Below are positions 1 to 9,210 of a stretch of 64,000 nucleotides of DNA, one piece after another. The DNA comes from UBA7328 sp965247965 (GTDB lineage Bacteria > Bacteroidota > Bacteroidia > Chitinophagales > Saprospiraceae), in assembly GCA_965247965.1 (NCBI GenBank), contig OZ252053.1, positions 806,001 to 870,000 of the forward strand, written 5' to 3'. Every line of letters begins with the position of its first letter. Position 1 is the first letter of the stretch. The position numbers and the translations under genes are program-made. The notes under the pieces were generated by a model that ran no database searches, had not been told where the DNA came from, and worked only from the letters and a program-made list of their open reading frames with translations.

Positions 1-616
1 GAATACCGAAAAAGTGATCAACGTATATCTAGATACCAAAATTGACAAAGGCGCTGGACCGGTCTATATGAGGTGGCGGTATGACGAACTATATATCTTT
101 CCTGAGGAGTCGTGCGGGCCTTTGGATTTTCCTACGACATGCTACGTGTCCGTATCGCGAGAAACTCAAAATATTCTATTGCTGAATTCTGAAGTGCTCG
201 AGAAAAGCAGTCTAAAAGGTTTGAAAGTAGTCGGCAGAAGTTATTTCGAAATAATAGAGTATAAAAACAGGCACTATTTCAATGTATACCAACAGTCGAT
301 CGGCCGGGAAGCCTATGAATATTGGAACAAAGTTGAAACGGTAATAGCACAAGCGGGTACCATATTTGACCAACCTCCTGCCTCGGTTCCAGGCAATGTT
401 ATAAATACGAATGAGCCAAATGACCGACTCCTGGGCTTTTTTGAAGTTGCGGCTGTGGATGTCAAAAGAACCTATGTCCTTCCGGCGGACTTTAGAGAAA
501 ACATTAATTTCAGAACTGTCTGTAGCCAGTTCAATCGGAGAAGGTGGCCCGAATACTGTTGTAATTGTTTGAGTTTGGAAGGTGCTACGACAGTTCGGCC
601 TGATTGGGTGAGATGA
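1..616 (+). CDS. DUF4249-type protein, C-terminal part (5' end outside window)
   Basis: The frame is open from the first base, so the GTG at 14 is probably internal and the gene starts to the left. About 200 residues are visible, rich in short beta-strand-like segments. The end carries a cysteine-rich tail (RRWPEYCCNC, then TTVRPDW) like the one that closes Bacteroidota DUF4249 proteins, which are usually lipoproteins encoded beside TonB-dependent receptors. The upstream receptor, if any, is out of view. Function is unknown. The gene is convergent with alaS, with only one base between the two stop codons. The family call rests on the tail motif. Confidence 0.6.
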   Translation, partial: NTEKVINVYLDTKIDKGAGPVYMRWRYDELYIFPEESCGPLDFPTTCYVSVSRETQNILLLNSEVLEKSSLKGLKVVGRSYFEIIEYKNRHYFNVYQQSIGREAYEYWNKVETVIAQAGTIFDQPPASVPGNVINTNEPNDRLLGFFEVAAVDVKRTYVLPADFRENINFRTVCSQFNRRRWPEYCCNCLSLEGATTVRPDWVR

Positions 617-617
617 C

Positions 618-3233
618 TTATAAATAACCTTTTATCGCCTTTAACGCATCATCAATCCCCGACACCTTCTTCCCACCAGCAGTAGCAAAAAACCCTTGCC
701 CTCCACCACCGCCTTGGATATGTTTAGATATTTCCTTAATGATCTTTCCTGCGTCCAGCTCTTCATTCACAAGATTTTGACTTATGGTCAGCATAAGGTT
801 CGCCTTCCCATTATTTTCCAAACCAAATAGGATTACTGCATCTCCTAGTTGTTTTTCAAGGTTGTAGGCAATTGTCTTGGCGGATTTAGCATCCGTGCCT
901 GGAAGTTTGGCAACCAGTAAGTTTTTTCCGCCTATTTCTTTGAATTCCGATTTCAATTGATTTTGAATATCGCCTGCTTTTTCCCTCCGCAATGCTTCTA
1001 GTTGATTTTCAAGTAGCTTATTTCCTTCGATAAGATCAGTAACATTCCGTACGGGATCAGTTGGATTTTTGAACAAATTTCTCACCTCGTCAAGCACTCT
1101 GATTTGTTCGTTGAGATAATTGTGGGCACCAATTGCCGTGAGCGCTTCGATTCTTCTTACTCCGGCTGCAATAGCACTCTCCGATTTGATTTTTAACAAG
1201 CCGATCTGGCCAGTAGAATTGACATGGCATCCACCGCAGAGCTCTACGGAATAGTCTGAATCAAAAGTGATCATTCGCACAAAATCACCGTACTTCTCTC
1301 CGAAAAGCATCATGGCACCAGCCTCTTTCGCCTTTTTGATGGGTATGTTACGACTCTCAATTTTTGCTATATTCTCTCTGATCTTTTCATTCACGAGATG
1401 CTCAATTTTTTGTAATTCATCCTTGGATATTTTTGCAAAATGAGAGAAATCAAATCGCAGATGTTTGTCATTGACCAACGAGCCTTTTTGTGTTACATGA
1501 TCTCCAATGATGTCTCTCAGCGCCGCGTGAAGTAGATGGGTTGCAGTGTGATTGTTAATAATAAGGGTTCTTTTACCGCTATTCACTTTCGCCTGACAGA
1601 CGTTTTCCACAGATGATGGTAGCCTGTCGACGTAATGAATAATAAGATCGTTTTCCTTTTGCGTGTCGTAAACTTTGACAATCTCACCGTCGCAAATGAT
1701 CTCACCCGTATCACCCACCTGACCACCACTTTCTCCATAAAAAGGAGTCGTATCAAGGACCAATTGATATTGCTGCTTGTCTTTAACCTTAACTGTCCGG
1801 TATTTCACAATTTTCGCTTCAGCGACATGCAATTGGTCGTATCCAACAAATCCGGATTGAGCATCATTTACGATGACCCAATCGCCTTCCTCTTTTTTGG
1901 CATCAGCCCTAGATCGTTCCTTTTGCTCCAGTAGGGCCTTTTCGAATTCGTCTTCGTCCACCATCATCTTATTTTCAAACGCGATAAGCCGCGTCAAGTC
2001 GATCGGAAAGCCATAGGTATCGTATAATTCGAAAGCTGAATTGCCTTCAATTGTACCTCCCTTTTTTGTCAATGTGTCCAATCTTTTCAAGCCTTCTGAA
2101 AGTGTACGCAAGAAGGATTTTTCCTCTTCAAGAATGATCTTGGCAATAAATTCCTTTTGAGCGTGAAGTTCAGGGAAAACACTTTTGAAATATTTGGCCA
2201 GGCCATCCACTAACAAATGCAGCAGCGGTTCTTTCCTATCCAAAAATGAATAGTAATAGCGCACCGCTCTTCGAAGGATCCTGCGTATAACATAACCCGC
2301 ACCTGTATTACTGGGCAATTCTCCATCCGCAATTGTAAAACTTACAGCACGGACATGATCCACTATGACCCTAAAGGCGATGTCGCTTTTATTGGCAGCA
2401 GAATAGTCTCCCGCATATTTCTGATCTACCATTTCCTCGAGTTGAGCGATGAACTGCATAAAAATATCCGTGTCGTAGCTCGACTGCTTACCCTGCAGTA
2501 CGATGCATAGACGCTCGAAACCCATTCCTGTGTCTACGTGCTTCTCGGGCAGGCTTTCGAGGCTGCCGTCCGATTTTCTATTGAATTGGATAAAAACGAG
2601 ATTCCAGATTTCCACCACCTGTGGATGATCTGCATTAACGAGATCCTTTCCCGGGATTTTTTGCCTTTCCGCATCCGATCTAAGGTCGATATGGATTTCA
2701 GAGCACGGCCCGCACGGCCCTTGCTCTCCCATTTCCCAGAAGTTGTCTTTTTTGCCAAAATAGAGAATCCGTTCCTCCGGCAGAAATTCTTTCCAATGCC
2801 CGGCAGCTTCGTGGTCGCGCTCCAGATTTTCATTTTCATCACCTGAAAAAACAGAAGCGTATAATCTGTCATTGGGAATGCCGTAGACATCCGTGAGAAG
2901 TTCCCATGCCCATTCAATGGCTTCCTTTTTAAAATAGTCTCCAATGGACCAGTTGCCCAACATCTCGAACATCGTGTGGTGGTAAGAATCAATTCCCACT
3001 TCTTCTAGGTCATTGTGCTTTCCCGACACTCGAAGGCACTTTTGTGTATCTGCTATTCTACGGTTATCAGGTATTTTATTTCCTAAAAAGTAATCCTTGA
3101 ATTGGTTCATCCCGGCATTGGTAAACATTAGGGAGGGGTCTCCTTTGTTCACGATTGGAGCCGACGGAACAATCTTATGCCCTTTAGATTCAAAGAATTT
3201 GAAAAATGTACTTCTGATTTCGGTCGAGTTCAT
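618..3233 (-). CDS. alaS: alanine--tRNA ligase
   Basis: Charges tRNA-Ala with alanine in the cytoplasm. The 871 residues match the usual family length. The class II catalytic domain is at the start (STFFKFFESKGHKIVPSAP, then FTNAGMNQFKDYFLG). The editing domain follows with HTATHLLHAAL and the zinc-site CGGCHVNSTGQ, and the end holds the DHHA1-type glycine-rich segment GGGGGQGFFATAGGK. The start is ATG at 3233. The M23 peptidase gene is divergent, separated by a 234-base AT-rich gap that must hold both promoters. Nothing unusual seen. Confidence 0.97.
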   Translation of the reverse strand: MNSTEIRSTFFKFFESKGHKIVPSAPIVNKGDPSLMFTNAGMNQFKDYFLGNKIPDNRRIADTQKCLRVSGKHNDLEEVGIDSYHHTMFEMLGNWSIGDYFKKEAIEWAWELLTDVYGIPNDRLYASVFSGDENENLERDHEAAGHWKEFLPEERILYFGKKDNFWEMGEQGPCGPCSEIHIDLRSDAERQKIPGKDLVNADHPQVVEIWNLVFIQFNRKSDGSLESLPEKHVDTGMGFERLCIVLQGKQSSYDTDIFMQFIAQLEEMVDQKYAGDYSAANKSDIAFRVIVDHVRAVSFTIADGELPSNTGAGYVIRRILRRAVRYYYSFLDRKEPLLHLLVDGLAKYFKSVFPELHAQKEFIAKIILEEEKSFLRTLSEGLKRLDTLTKKGGTIEGNSAFELYDTYGFPIDLTRLIAFENKMMVDEDEFEKALLEQKERSRADAKKEEGDWVIVNDAQSGFVGYDQLHVAEAKIVKYRTVKVKDKQQYQLVLDTTPFYGESGGQVGDTGEIICDGEIVKVYDTQKENDLIIHYVDRLPSSVENVCQAKVNSGKRTLIINNHTATHLLHAALRDIIGDHVTQKGSLVNDKHLRFDFSHFAKISKDELQKIEHLVNEKIRENIAKIESRNIPIKKAKEAGAMMLFGEKYGDFVRMITFDSDYSVELCGGCHVNSTGQIGLLKIKSESAIAAGVRRIEALTAIGAHNYLNEQIRVLDEVRNLFKNPTDPVRNVTDLIEGNKLLENQLEALRREKAGDIQNQLKSEFKEIGGKNLLVAKLPGTDAKSAKTIAYNLEKQLGDAVILFGLENNGKANLMLTISQNLVNEELDAGKIIKEISKHIQGGGGGQGFFATAGGKKVSGIDDALKAIKGYL

Positions 3234-3467
3234 TTACTGGAAGTTATACATTAAATATTTTCCTAATGTAAAAAATACCACTTGTCACAAAAAGCTATAT
3301 GACAGATTTCTTTTATAAATATTTGAAAAACATGGATTTATACAACTAAATAATCAATATATTTTTTTTATTTTTACGCCCACCGGATCAAGAAAAGGCG
3401 AAAATAAAAATTAACTTTGCTCATCTTCTTGATTTAAGATTACAAATATAACTGTTAAGCGTACCGG

Positions 3468-4451
3468 ATGAAGAAAATGAAATATGTCTTCAACGAACAG
3501 ACGCTGCGTTATGAGCACGTCGCAGTATCTTTCAAAGAACGTATGCTCAAAGGTCTCGGGCTTACTGCATCTATTATTTTCACTTCTCTTGTTCTTACTG
3601 TAATCCTATCTCATTTCTTCCCGACACTTCAAGAAAGAGCGCTAAACAGAGAAGTCGGCCAGATGGAATTTCACTTGAGTGCGCTTTCGCATGAATACGA
3701 TGGACTCCATGGCGAAATAAACAAACTCCAAGAAAATGACGCAGGCATCCACCGAGTGATCTTTGGTCTGGATCCCATTGACGAATCGGTATGGGAAGGC
3801 GGCCGCGGCGGAAGTGAGAACATAATCCAGTTGGTGAATAATAGGTCAGCGAATGATATACTTTCTGACCTCTTAGACAAAGCAGACAAGCTCAGAAGAA
3901 AAATAGAGATGCAAAAAGCGTCGCTTGACACTATTCTCAGCCTTTCTGTTGCACATGAAAAAAAACTGGCATCAATTCCTTCGATCAAACCAGTCGGGGA
4001 GAACAAACTCAAGAGAAGAATCCGATACATGTCCGGATACGGCTGGAGAATTCACCCGGTGCACAAAGTCAAGAAATTTCATAGAGGAATGGATTTTACA
4101 GCTCCCCGAGGTACTGCTATACAAGCTACTGGCGACGGTGTAATCGCACGCGTGCAAAACAGGAGGACTGGCTATGGTAAGAACGTTATTATCGATCACG
4201 GCTATGGTTTTGAGACCTTGTTTGCACATCTGCAAGATGTCCAAGTAAAAGTAGGCCAGAAGGTCAAAAAAGGTCAAAGAATCGGTACCATCGGCAGTTC
4301 GGGCACCTCTACTGCTCCTCACCTACACTACGAAATCAGGCTGAATGACAGGGCCATAAATCCAATCGATTACGTCCTTGATGGCCTTTCTCCTGATGAA
4401 TACCAGGAATTGCTGAAGCAGGCATCTGAAGAGAATCAGTCTTTGGATTGA
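3468..4451 (+). CDS. M23 family metallopeptidase (murein endopeptidase type)
   Basis: Expected to cut or bind peptidoglycan cross-links in the cell envelope. The protein has 327 residues. One membrane segment lies near residues 28-50 (LTASIIFTSLVLTVILSHFF), followed by a coiled-coil stretch to about residue 170. The LytM/M23 domain then shows the zinc ligands HRGMDF and HLHYE, with the intervening HGYGFETLFAH. Topology looks like a single anchor with the peptidase outside the membrane. The upstream sequence TAACTTTG at 3412-3419 fits the Bacteroidota -7 element, but no clear -33 box is present. Its 3' end overlaps a PIN-domain relic in another frame. Confidence 0.9.
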   Translation: MKKMKYVFNEQTLRYEHVAVSFKERMLKGLGLTASIIFTSLVLTVILSHFFPTLQERALNREVGQMEFHLSALSHEYDGLHGEINKLQENDAGIHRVIFGLDPIDESVWEGGRGGSENIIQLVNNRSANDILSDLLDKADKLRRKIEMQKASLDTILSLSVAHEKKLASIPSIKPVGENKLKRRIRYMSGYGWRIHPVHKVKKFHRGMDFTAPRGTAIQATGDGVIARVQNRRTGYGKNVIIDHGYGFETLFAHLQDVQVKVGQKVKKGQRIGTIGSSGTSTAPHLHYEIRLNDRAINPIDYVLDGLSPDEYQELLKQASEENQSLD

Positions 4452-4632
4452 CCATTTCAATGGAAAAGAGACTCGGCCAACCTCGTTGTTGGTTCATCTG
4501 CTCGCAACAGAACCAATAGGAATTGGCGATTTGATCTTAGCGGAAGTCCTTCAGGGGTTCTCGTATGATAAAGATTTTGAAAGTGCAAAAAAACGATTGA
4601 GATTCGTAAATTATCCGATAATAAGGGAATGA
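4435..4632 (+). pseudogene. VapC-like PIN-domain toxin remnant
   Basis: Read in the frame that contains position 4462, this stretch encodes WIDHFNGKET, then LATEPIGIGDLILAEVLQGF and a tail ending YPIIRE before TGA. That order matches the N-terminal third of VapC ribonucleases (usual start DTSVWIDFFNG, then the GDLILTEVLQGF helix). The first aspartate and any start codon are missing, and only about 65 codons remain of about 130. The start of the remnant overlaps the M23 stop codon. No antitoxin gene is next to it. It is probably a dead toxin fragment. Confidence 0.75.
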
Positions 4633-4708
4633 CAATCCTAGAATATTTTGTTTTTCAGATCTACACTTTATTGAGTTTATTATTTCACATCAAATCGAAT
4701 AACGAGAA

Positions 4709-6145
4709 GTGTCAGTATACGAGACTGTAGTAGGTCTGGAAGTTCACATCCAGATGAACACCCGATCCAAAGCGTTTTGTGCCGATGCGTTGTCTTTTGG
4801 AGCAGAGCCCAATACACACGTTAGTACAATTTCCCTGGCTCATCCCGGCACTCTTCCCGTTGCCAATGATCAGCACATTAAAAATGCTATGTCCCTGGGT
4901 CTTGCCCTGGGCTCTAAAATCAATAGGACGAGCATGTTTGACCGAAAGCACTACTATTACGCGGACCTTCCCAAGGCTTATCAGATCACCCAAGATCGAC
5001 TTCCCATTTGCCAAGGCGGAAGGTTAAAAATTAACACGCTCTCCGGCGAAAAGGAGATCGAAATCCACCATGTGCACATGGAAGAAGATGCCGGAAAGAC
5101 GATACACGACATAGATGAGTACTATTCGCTTGTTGACTTGAATAGAGCCGGGACACCCCTTTTGGAATTGGTTACCGAACCAAATTTATCTTCGGGGGAA
5201 GAGGTGCTCGCCTTCATTGCCGGGCTTCAGCAATTAGTCAGGTATCTGGGCATCTCAGACGGCGATATGGAAAAAGGATCCCTTAGATGTGATGTGAACG
5301 TGTCCGTCCGGCCCAAAGGCTCTGATATTTTGAGCGAACGTTGCGAAATAAAGAATGTAAACTCCAAAAAATTTGCAAAGACAGCCGTGGAGTACGAATC
5401 AAATAGGCAAATCGAACTTATCCGCCAGGGATCGACCATTACAAAAAAGACACTGCATTTCGATCCCGTCACTGGTCAAACGTCTCCCATGCGCGAAAAA
5501 GAGGATGCAGATGATTACCGCTATTTTCTAGATCCCGACCTTCCGCCAATTGTCATTTCAGATGAAGAATTGAAAGAGATTCGTTCGAAACAACCGGCTC
5601 TACCATGGGAAGTGAAAAATCGAATGAAAAATGAATTTCAGCTAAGCGAATACGATTCCTCACTGCTGTCGGAAGATAAATCCATTGCAGATTACTTTTT
5701 CCGATTGGTTAAAAAAGTCAATGAACCCAAGCTTCTCGCGAACCTTATCACTAACAAAATACTTCCGGAGATAAGTACGGACGGCATCAAAGATTTAAAT
5801 AAACGGGATGATCAAGTTATTGATTTCATAGAACTGATCAAAGAAAATAAGGTAGGCAAATCCATAGCATATCAGAAATTGTGGCCGGAAATAATTGATA
5901 ATTCGCACGAGGAAAAAGTGACAGCTATAGCTGAACGAATGGGAATTATTCTGAGAGCGGATGCAGATTTTATCGTAGGAATGATCAAAGAAGTGCTGTC
6001 TGAAAATGCTGTTCAAGCAGAAGAGTACCGACAAGGGAAGAAAAAGGTATTTGGATTTTTGGTCGGTCAGGCAATGCGTAAATCCAAAGGTGCAGTGGCT
6101 CCTGATGCTGTGAGAAAGGCATTAATGGAGGTGCTGGAAACTTGA
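4709..6145 (+). CDS. gatB: Asp-tRNA(Asn)/Glu-tRNA(Gln) amidotransferase subunit B
   Basis: Subunit of the GatCAB complex, which converts mischarged Glu-tRNA-Gln (or Asp-tRNA-Asn) to the amide. It binds the tRNA and holds the kinase site. The start shows VGLEVHIQMNTRSKAFC and SLAHPGTLPV. The middle has the signature RCDVNVSVRP and the DDYRYFLDPDLPP loop. The C-terminal YqeY-like tail is complete, at 478 residues. The start is GTG: an in-frame TAA lies two codons upstream, so no ATG is available. The gene stands alone; gatA and gatC are not in the window. Confidence 0.95.
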   Translation: MSVYETVVGLEVHIQMNTRSKAFCADALSFGAEPNTHVSTISLAHPGTLPVANDQHIKNAMSLGLALGSKINRTSMFDRKHYYYADLPKAYQITQDRLPICQGGRLKINTLSGEKEIEIHHVHMEEDAGKTIHDIDEYYSLVDLNRAGTPLLELVTEPNLSSGEEVLAFIAGLQQLVRYLGISDGDMEKGSLRCDVNVSVRPKGSDILSERCEIKNVNSKKFAKTAVEYESNRQIELIRQGSTITKKTLHFDPVTGQTSPMREKEDADDYRYFLDPDLPPIVISDEELKEIRSKQPALPWEVKNRMKNEFQLSEYDSSLLSEDKSIADYFFRLVKKVNEPKLLANLITNKILPEISTDGIKDLNKRDDQVIDFIELIKENKVGKSIAYQKLWPEIIDNSHEEKVTAIAERMGIILRADADFIVGMIKEVLSENAVQAEEYRQGKKKVFGFLVGQAMRKSKGAVAPDAVRKALMEVLET

Positions 6146-6152
6146 TGGCGGT

Positions 6153-6218
6153 AAGGTGACATCTTTTTTTTCGGAAAAAAGGTGTCATCTTGGCAAGGTC
6201 ACCCAAAGTGTCACCTTT
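6153..6218. terminator. hairpin between convergent gatB and ABC ATPase genes
   Basis: An imperfect inverted repeat, AAGGTGACATC with runs of T and A around a TCGG loop, then GGTGTCATCTT, spans 6153-6191. A further AGTGTCACCTT to 6217 can pair perfectly with the first arm instead. The arms sit between two gene ends that face each other, with T-rich tracts on both strands, as expected for a bidirectional terminator. The two alternative pairings are visible, but their use is inferred. Confidence 0.55.
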
Positions 6219-6828
6219 AAGTCAGTCGCAGAAATTTGCTACAACTCCTCAAATCATCCTTCTCATTAGAACTAATAATCACTGTAGAATCTCCTTTATA
6301 TTTTTCCAGCAAAACATAAAACCATCTCTTTCCTTGTTCATCCAGGTACGATCCTGGTTCATCAAGAAGAATCAGTCCGGATTCGGTGAGTATAGACAAC
6401 GCAAGTGACAATCTTTGCTTCATTCCGGAGGAATAATACTTCACATATTGATCTTTATCGAAAGGAAATTCAAGCATTTCCTTAAATTCCAGGAGCCCAA
6501 TGCCCGATTTGAACTTTCTGAAAGTAGTGTGAAAGGATATAGATTCGTCCAGATTCAGGTTGTCCAAAGGAGATATATAGGGCGCCGAAAAACTGATTTT
6601 AGAATAGATTGTACTTCTATCGATTTCAAAGCTGTCCGAATCGACATATTTAACTATTCCCAGCGTTGACGATAGTTGGCCGGAAATAATTTGCAACAAA
6701 GTGCTTTTCCCACTGCCGTTAAGGCCTGTTATTCCGTAGACACCCTTGTGGTCAAATACAAAATTGATTTTTTTTAGCACCCAGGATTTCGTATATCGCT
6801 TTGATACATCTATCAATTCCACTTTCAT
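6217..6828 (-). CDS. small ABC-type ATPase, no cognate permease nearby
   Basis: A 203-residue nucleotide-binding subunit. Walker A is GLNGSGKST (about residue 35), the ABC signature is YSSGMKQRLSLA and Walker B is LILLDEPG. The histidine normally found in the H-loop is replaced: the sequence reads VIISSNEKDD. The ATG overlaps the lpxA stop by four bases (ATGA), so the gene is translationally coupled to the end of the lipid A operon. No membrane component is adjacent. It could serve lipid A or envelope traffic, but that is inferred only from position. Confidence 0.85.
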   Translation of the reverse strand: MKVELIDVSKRYTKSWVLKKINFVFDHKGVYGITGLNGSGKSTLLQIISGQLSSTLGIVKYVDSDSFEIDRSTIYSKISFSAPYISPLDNLNLDESISFHTTFRKFKSGIGLLEFKEMLEFPFDKDQYVKYYSSGMKQRLSLALSILTESGLILLDEPGSYLDEQGKRWFYVLLEKYKGDSTVIISSNEKDDLRSCSKFLRLT

Positions 6829-7619
6829 AGTTCCGATGAATGCATGAGTCCTCGAATAATTCCTTTTTCGGATGCATTGATAAATTCCAAAATCAATGTT
6901 CTCTCGTTGGATGGTCTCAGCTCATTGATGATGCGGTCGATGCTCCGTGTTACGTTTGACCCGTTAACAAACAGTTCTCTATAGATATCCTGAATTGACT
7001 CTATTTGCTCCTCTTTAAAACCTCTTCTTCTCAGCCCTACGGAATTCACGCCCACGTAGCTCAATGGCTCTCTCGACGCCTTTACAAATGGCGGCACATC
7101 TTTGCGCACTAGTGAACCGCCACCTACCATAGTGTGCGCTCCTATCCTTGAGAACTGTTGTACAGCTGTTAGCCCTCCGACTATGGCATAATCACCTATT
7201 TCTACATGTCCTGCAAGGGTTACGGCATTGGCAAGGATCGTGTTTTGTCCTATTATGCAATCATGAGCCACATGCACGTAAGCCATGAGAAAAGCGTTAT
7301 TCTTCACAGCCGTTTTATAATGAAATTTCGTTCCTCGGTTGAGCGTACAACACTCCCTGATCACCACATTATCCCCTATTTCCAGGGTAGTATATTCTCC
7401 TGCAAACTTCAGATCCTGGGGAATAGCACCTAAGACCGTCCCAGGGTAAACTTTGCAATCGGCACCAAGCCGCGTCCCGGGGAAAATGGTGACGTTACTA
7501 GCGATCCAGGTATTATCTCCTATGACAACATCCTCGTAGATATGCGTAAAGTGGTCGACGCGCACGTTTTCGCCCAATTTGACCTGGTCCGAAATGACAC
7601 TATGAGGAGAGATCTTCAT
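6825..7619 (-). CDS. lpxA: acyl-ACP--UDP-N-acetylglucosamine O-acyltransferase
   Basis: First enzyme of lipid A synthesis, moving a 3-hydroxyacyl chain from ACP to UDP-GlcNAc in the cytoplasm. The 264 residues show left-handed beta-helix hexapeptide repeats (IGDNTWIASNVTIFPG and similar) and the catalytic-histidine region AYVHVAHDC. A helical C-terminal domain follows. The start codon directly abuts the stop of lpxC/fabZ, and the end overlaps the ABC ATPase gene, so three genes form one minus-strand operon. Confidence 0.96.
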   Translation of the reverse strand: MKISPHSVISDQVKLGENVRVDHFTHIYEDVVIGDNTWIASNVTIFPGTRLGADCKVYPGTVLGAIPQDLKFAGEYTTLEIGDNVVIRECCTLNRGTKFHYKTAVKNNAFLMAYVHVAHDCIIGQNTILANAVTLAGHVEIGDYAIVGGLTAVQQFSRIGAHTMVGGGSLVRKDVPPFVKASREPLSYVGVNSVGLRRRGFKEEQIESIQDIYRELFVNGSNVTRSIDRIINELRPSNERTLILEFINASEKGIIRGLMHSSEL

Positions 7620-9011
7620 TTAAGAAGGTCTTTTGACAATCTGAGCGGTGAGCTCGCCTGCCGATGCTATCTGATCGCCGACATATATTGTGCCTTGCAT
7701 ATGGACAATGCCTCTGCGGATGGGGGTGAGCAATATCATTTTCATGATCATCGTGTCTCCGGGCACTACCATTTTCTTAAATTTTACATTGTCCATTTTC
7801 AAAAAATAAGTATCCCAGAGATGTGGATCTTCTACCGTGTTCAATGCTAATATCCCTCCCGTCTGCGCTAAAGCCTCCATTTGTAATACCCCTGGGAACA
7901 CTGGATTGCCTGGAAAATGGCCTTGAAAAAGTTGCTCGTTAAAAGTTATATTCTTTATGCCGACGACGTGGGTATCACTTAAGTCGATGATCTTATCAAC
8001 CAGCAAGAATGGATATCGATGAGGCAAGAACTTCTGTATATCTACAGCATTGTAGAGAGGGGCCGTATTTACATCGTAATTGGGCTTGCCCTTGAGCTTT
8101 TTTTGTTTTTGGTATTCCGCGCGAAGCAGCTTGGCGAATTCAATATTAACGGTGTGGCCCGGTTTTTTGGCAATGATATGGCCTTTGATCTTAGCCCCTA
8201 CCAAACGCAAATCGCCGAGCAGGTCAAGTATCTTATGGCGTGCCATTTCATTCGGGAAATACAGTTCTAGGCCATTCTTGAGCTCTGATATTTTATTTTT
8301 GATATCCTTCTTCCCGAGCTTATCGAGAACTTCCTGAAGTTCGGATTCGGGAAAACCCTCGTCCATAAAAACTATAGCGTTGTCAATATCACCTCCTTTG
8401 ATTAACCCTTGCTGAGCAAGATGTTTGAGATCCTGGGCGAGAACAAAAGTCCGTGACCCGGAGATTTCCTTTCCATAATCATCCCCATTTCTATAAGTAG
8501 CAAATTGCTTTCCTATAGCCGATGAAGGGAAATCGATTAAGGCGTCAATTTGTAAGCCATCATGGGGTATGGCGATAAGTTCCGCACCGCTTTCTTCGTC
8601 TCGAAATTCAATAATTCTGTCAACTATCAGATAATCTTTTTCCTGATCCTGCTCCTGCAAACCTGTTTTGATCAAATCGCGATAAAAATCCTTGGCGCTG
8701 CCATCCAGTATAGGAATTTCTTTGCCTTCCACTTCGATAAGCACATTATCAATGTCGGCTGCCACGAGTGCGGAAAGGAGATGCTCCACGGTCATTATTT
8801 CTACTCCGTTGTTCTGGAGATTGGTTCCCCTGAAAGTCGATGAGATATATTTCACATCTGCAGCGACAAATGCGCCGTTTTCAATGTCCGTTCTCTTAAA
8901 TTTTATTCCAAAACCAGTGTCCTTTGGCCGAACGGTCACTTTGGAAGAAAGTCCAGAATGAAGGCCAATCCCGCTCCATCCCACTGCTTTTCGTATGGTT
9001 TTTTGTTTCAT
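7620..9011 (-). CDS. lpxC/fabZ: bifunctional LpxC deacetylase / FabZ dehydratase fusion
   Basis: Residues 1 to about 305 are UDP-3-O-acyl-GlcNAc deacetylase, the committed lipid A step, with zinc-site motifs VEHLLSAL and MARHKILDLLGDL. Residues about 315-463 are (3R)-hydroxyacyl-ACP dehydratase, with the catalytic region FLPHRYPFLLVDKI and GHFPGNPVFPGVLQMEALAQ. This fusion is a known Bacteroidota/Chlorobi feature and is the best single taxonomic marker in the window. Start is ATG at 9011. About 200 bases with a GC-rich hairpin (near 9138-9160) separate it from lpxD upstream. Confidence 0.97.
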   Translation of the reverse strand: MKQKTIRKAVGWSGIGLHSGLSSKVTVRPKDTGFGIKFKRTDIENGAFVAADVKYISSTFRGTNLQNNGVEIMTVEHLLSALVAADIDNVLIEVEGKEIPILDGSAKDFYRDLIKTGLQEQDQEKDYLIVDRIIEFRDEESGAELIAIPHDGLQIDALIDFPSSAIGKQFATYRNGDDYGKEISGSRTFVLAQDLKHLAQQGLIKGGDIDNAIVFMDEGFPESELQEVLDKLGKKDIKNKISELKNGLELYFPNEMARHKILDLLGDLRLVGAKIKGHIIAKKPGHTVNIEFAKLLRAEYQKQKKLKGKPNYDVNTAPLYNAVDIQKFLPHRYPFLLVDKIIDLSDTHVVGIKNITFNEQLFQGHFPGNPVFPGVLQMEALAQTGGILALNTVEDPHLWDTYFLKMDNVKFKKMVVPGDTMIMKMILLTPIRRGIVHMQGTIYVGDQIASAGELTAQIVKRPS

Positions 9012-9210
9012 ACTCGCGAATATGCAGCAAAATTAGTGAATAGTGGGGAGTTGGGGGTGGTGGTATATTCGATAGGTGCATTTCAGTTCGTCGCACAATG
9101 GCTTAAAAGACCATTGTCTCCAAGTCCGTTTCTAACGGACAAGGGCGCTTTGGCCCCTTGTATCCGGGAAAAAACGAAAAAATAGGATACCCATATCACC
9201 TCTAATCTTA

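Noticed and set aside
2534..2992. Long ORF inside alaS in another frame
   Set aside because: It is a shadow of the well-conserved alaS frame with no motif of its own.
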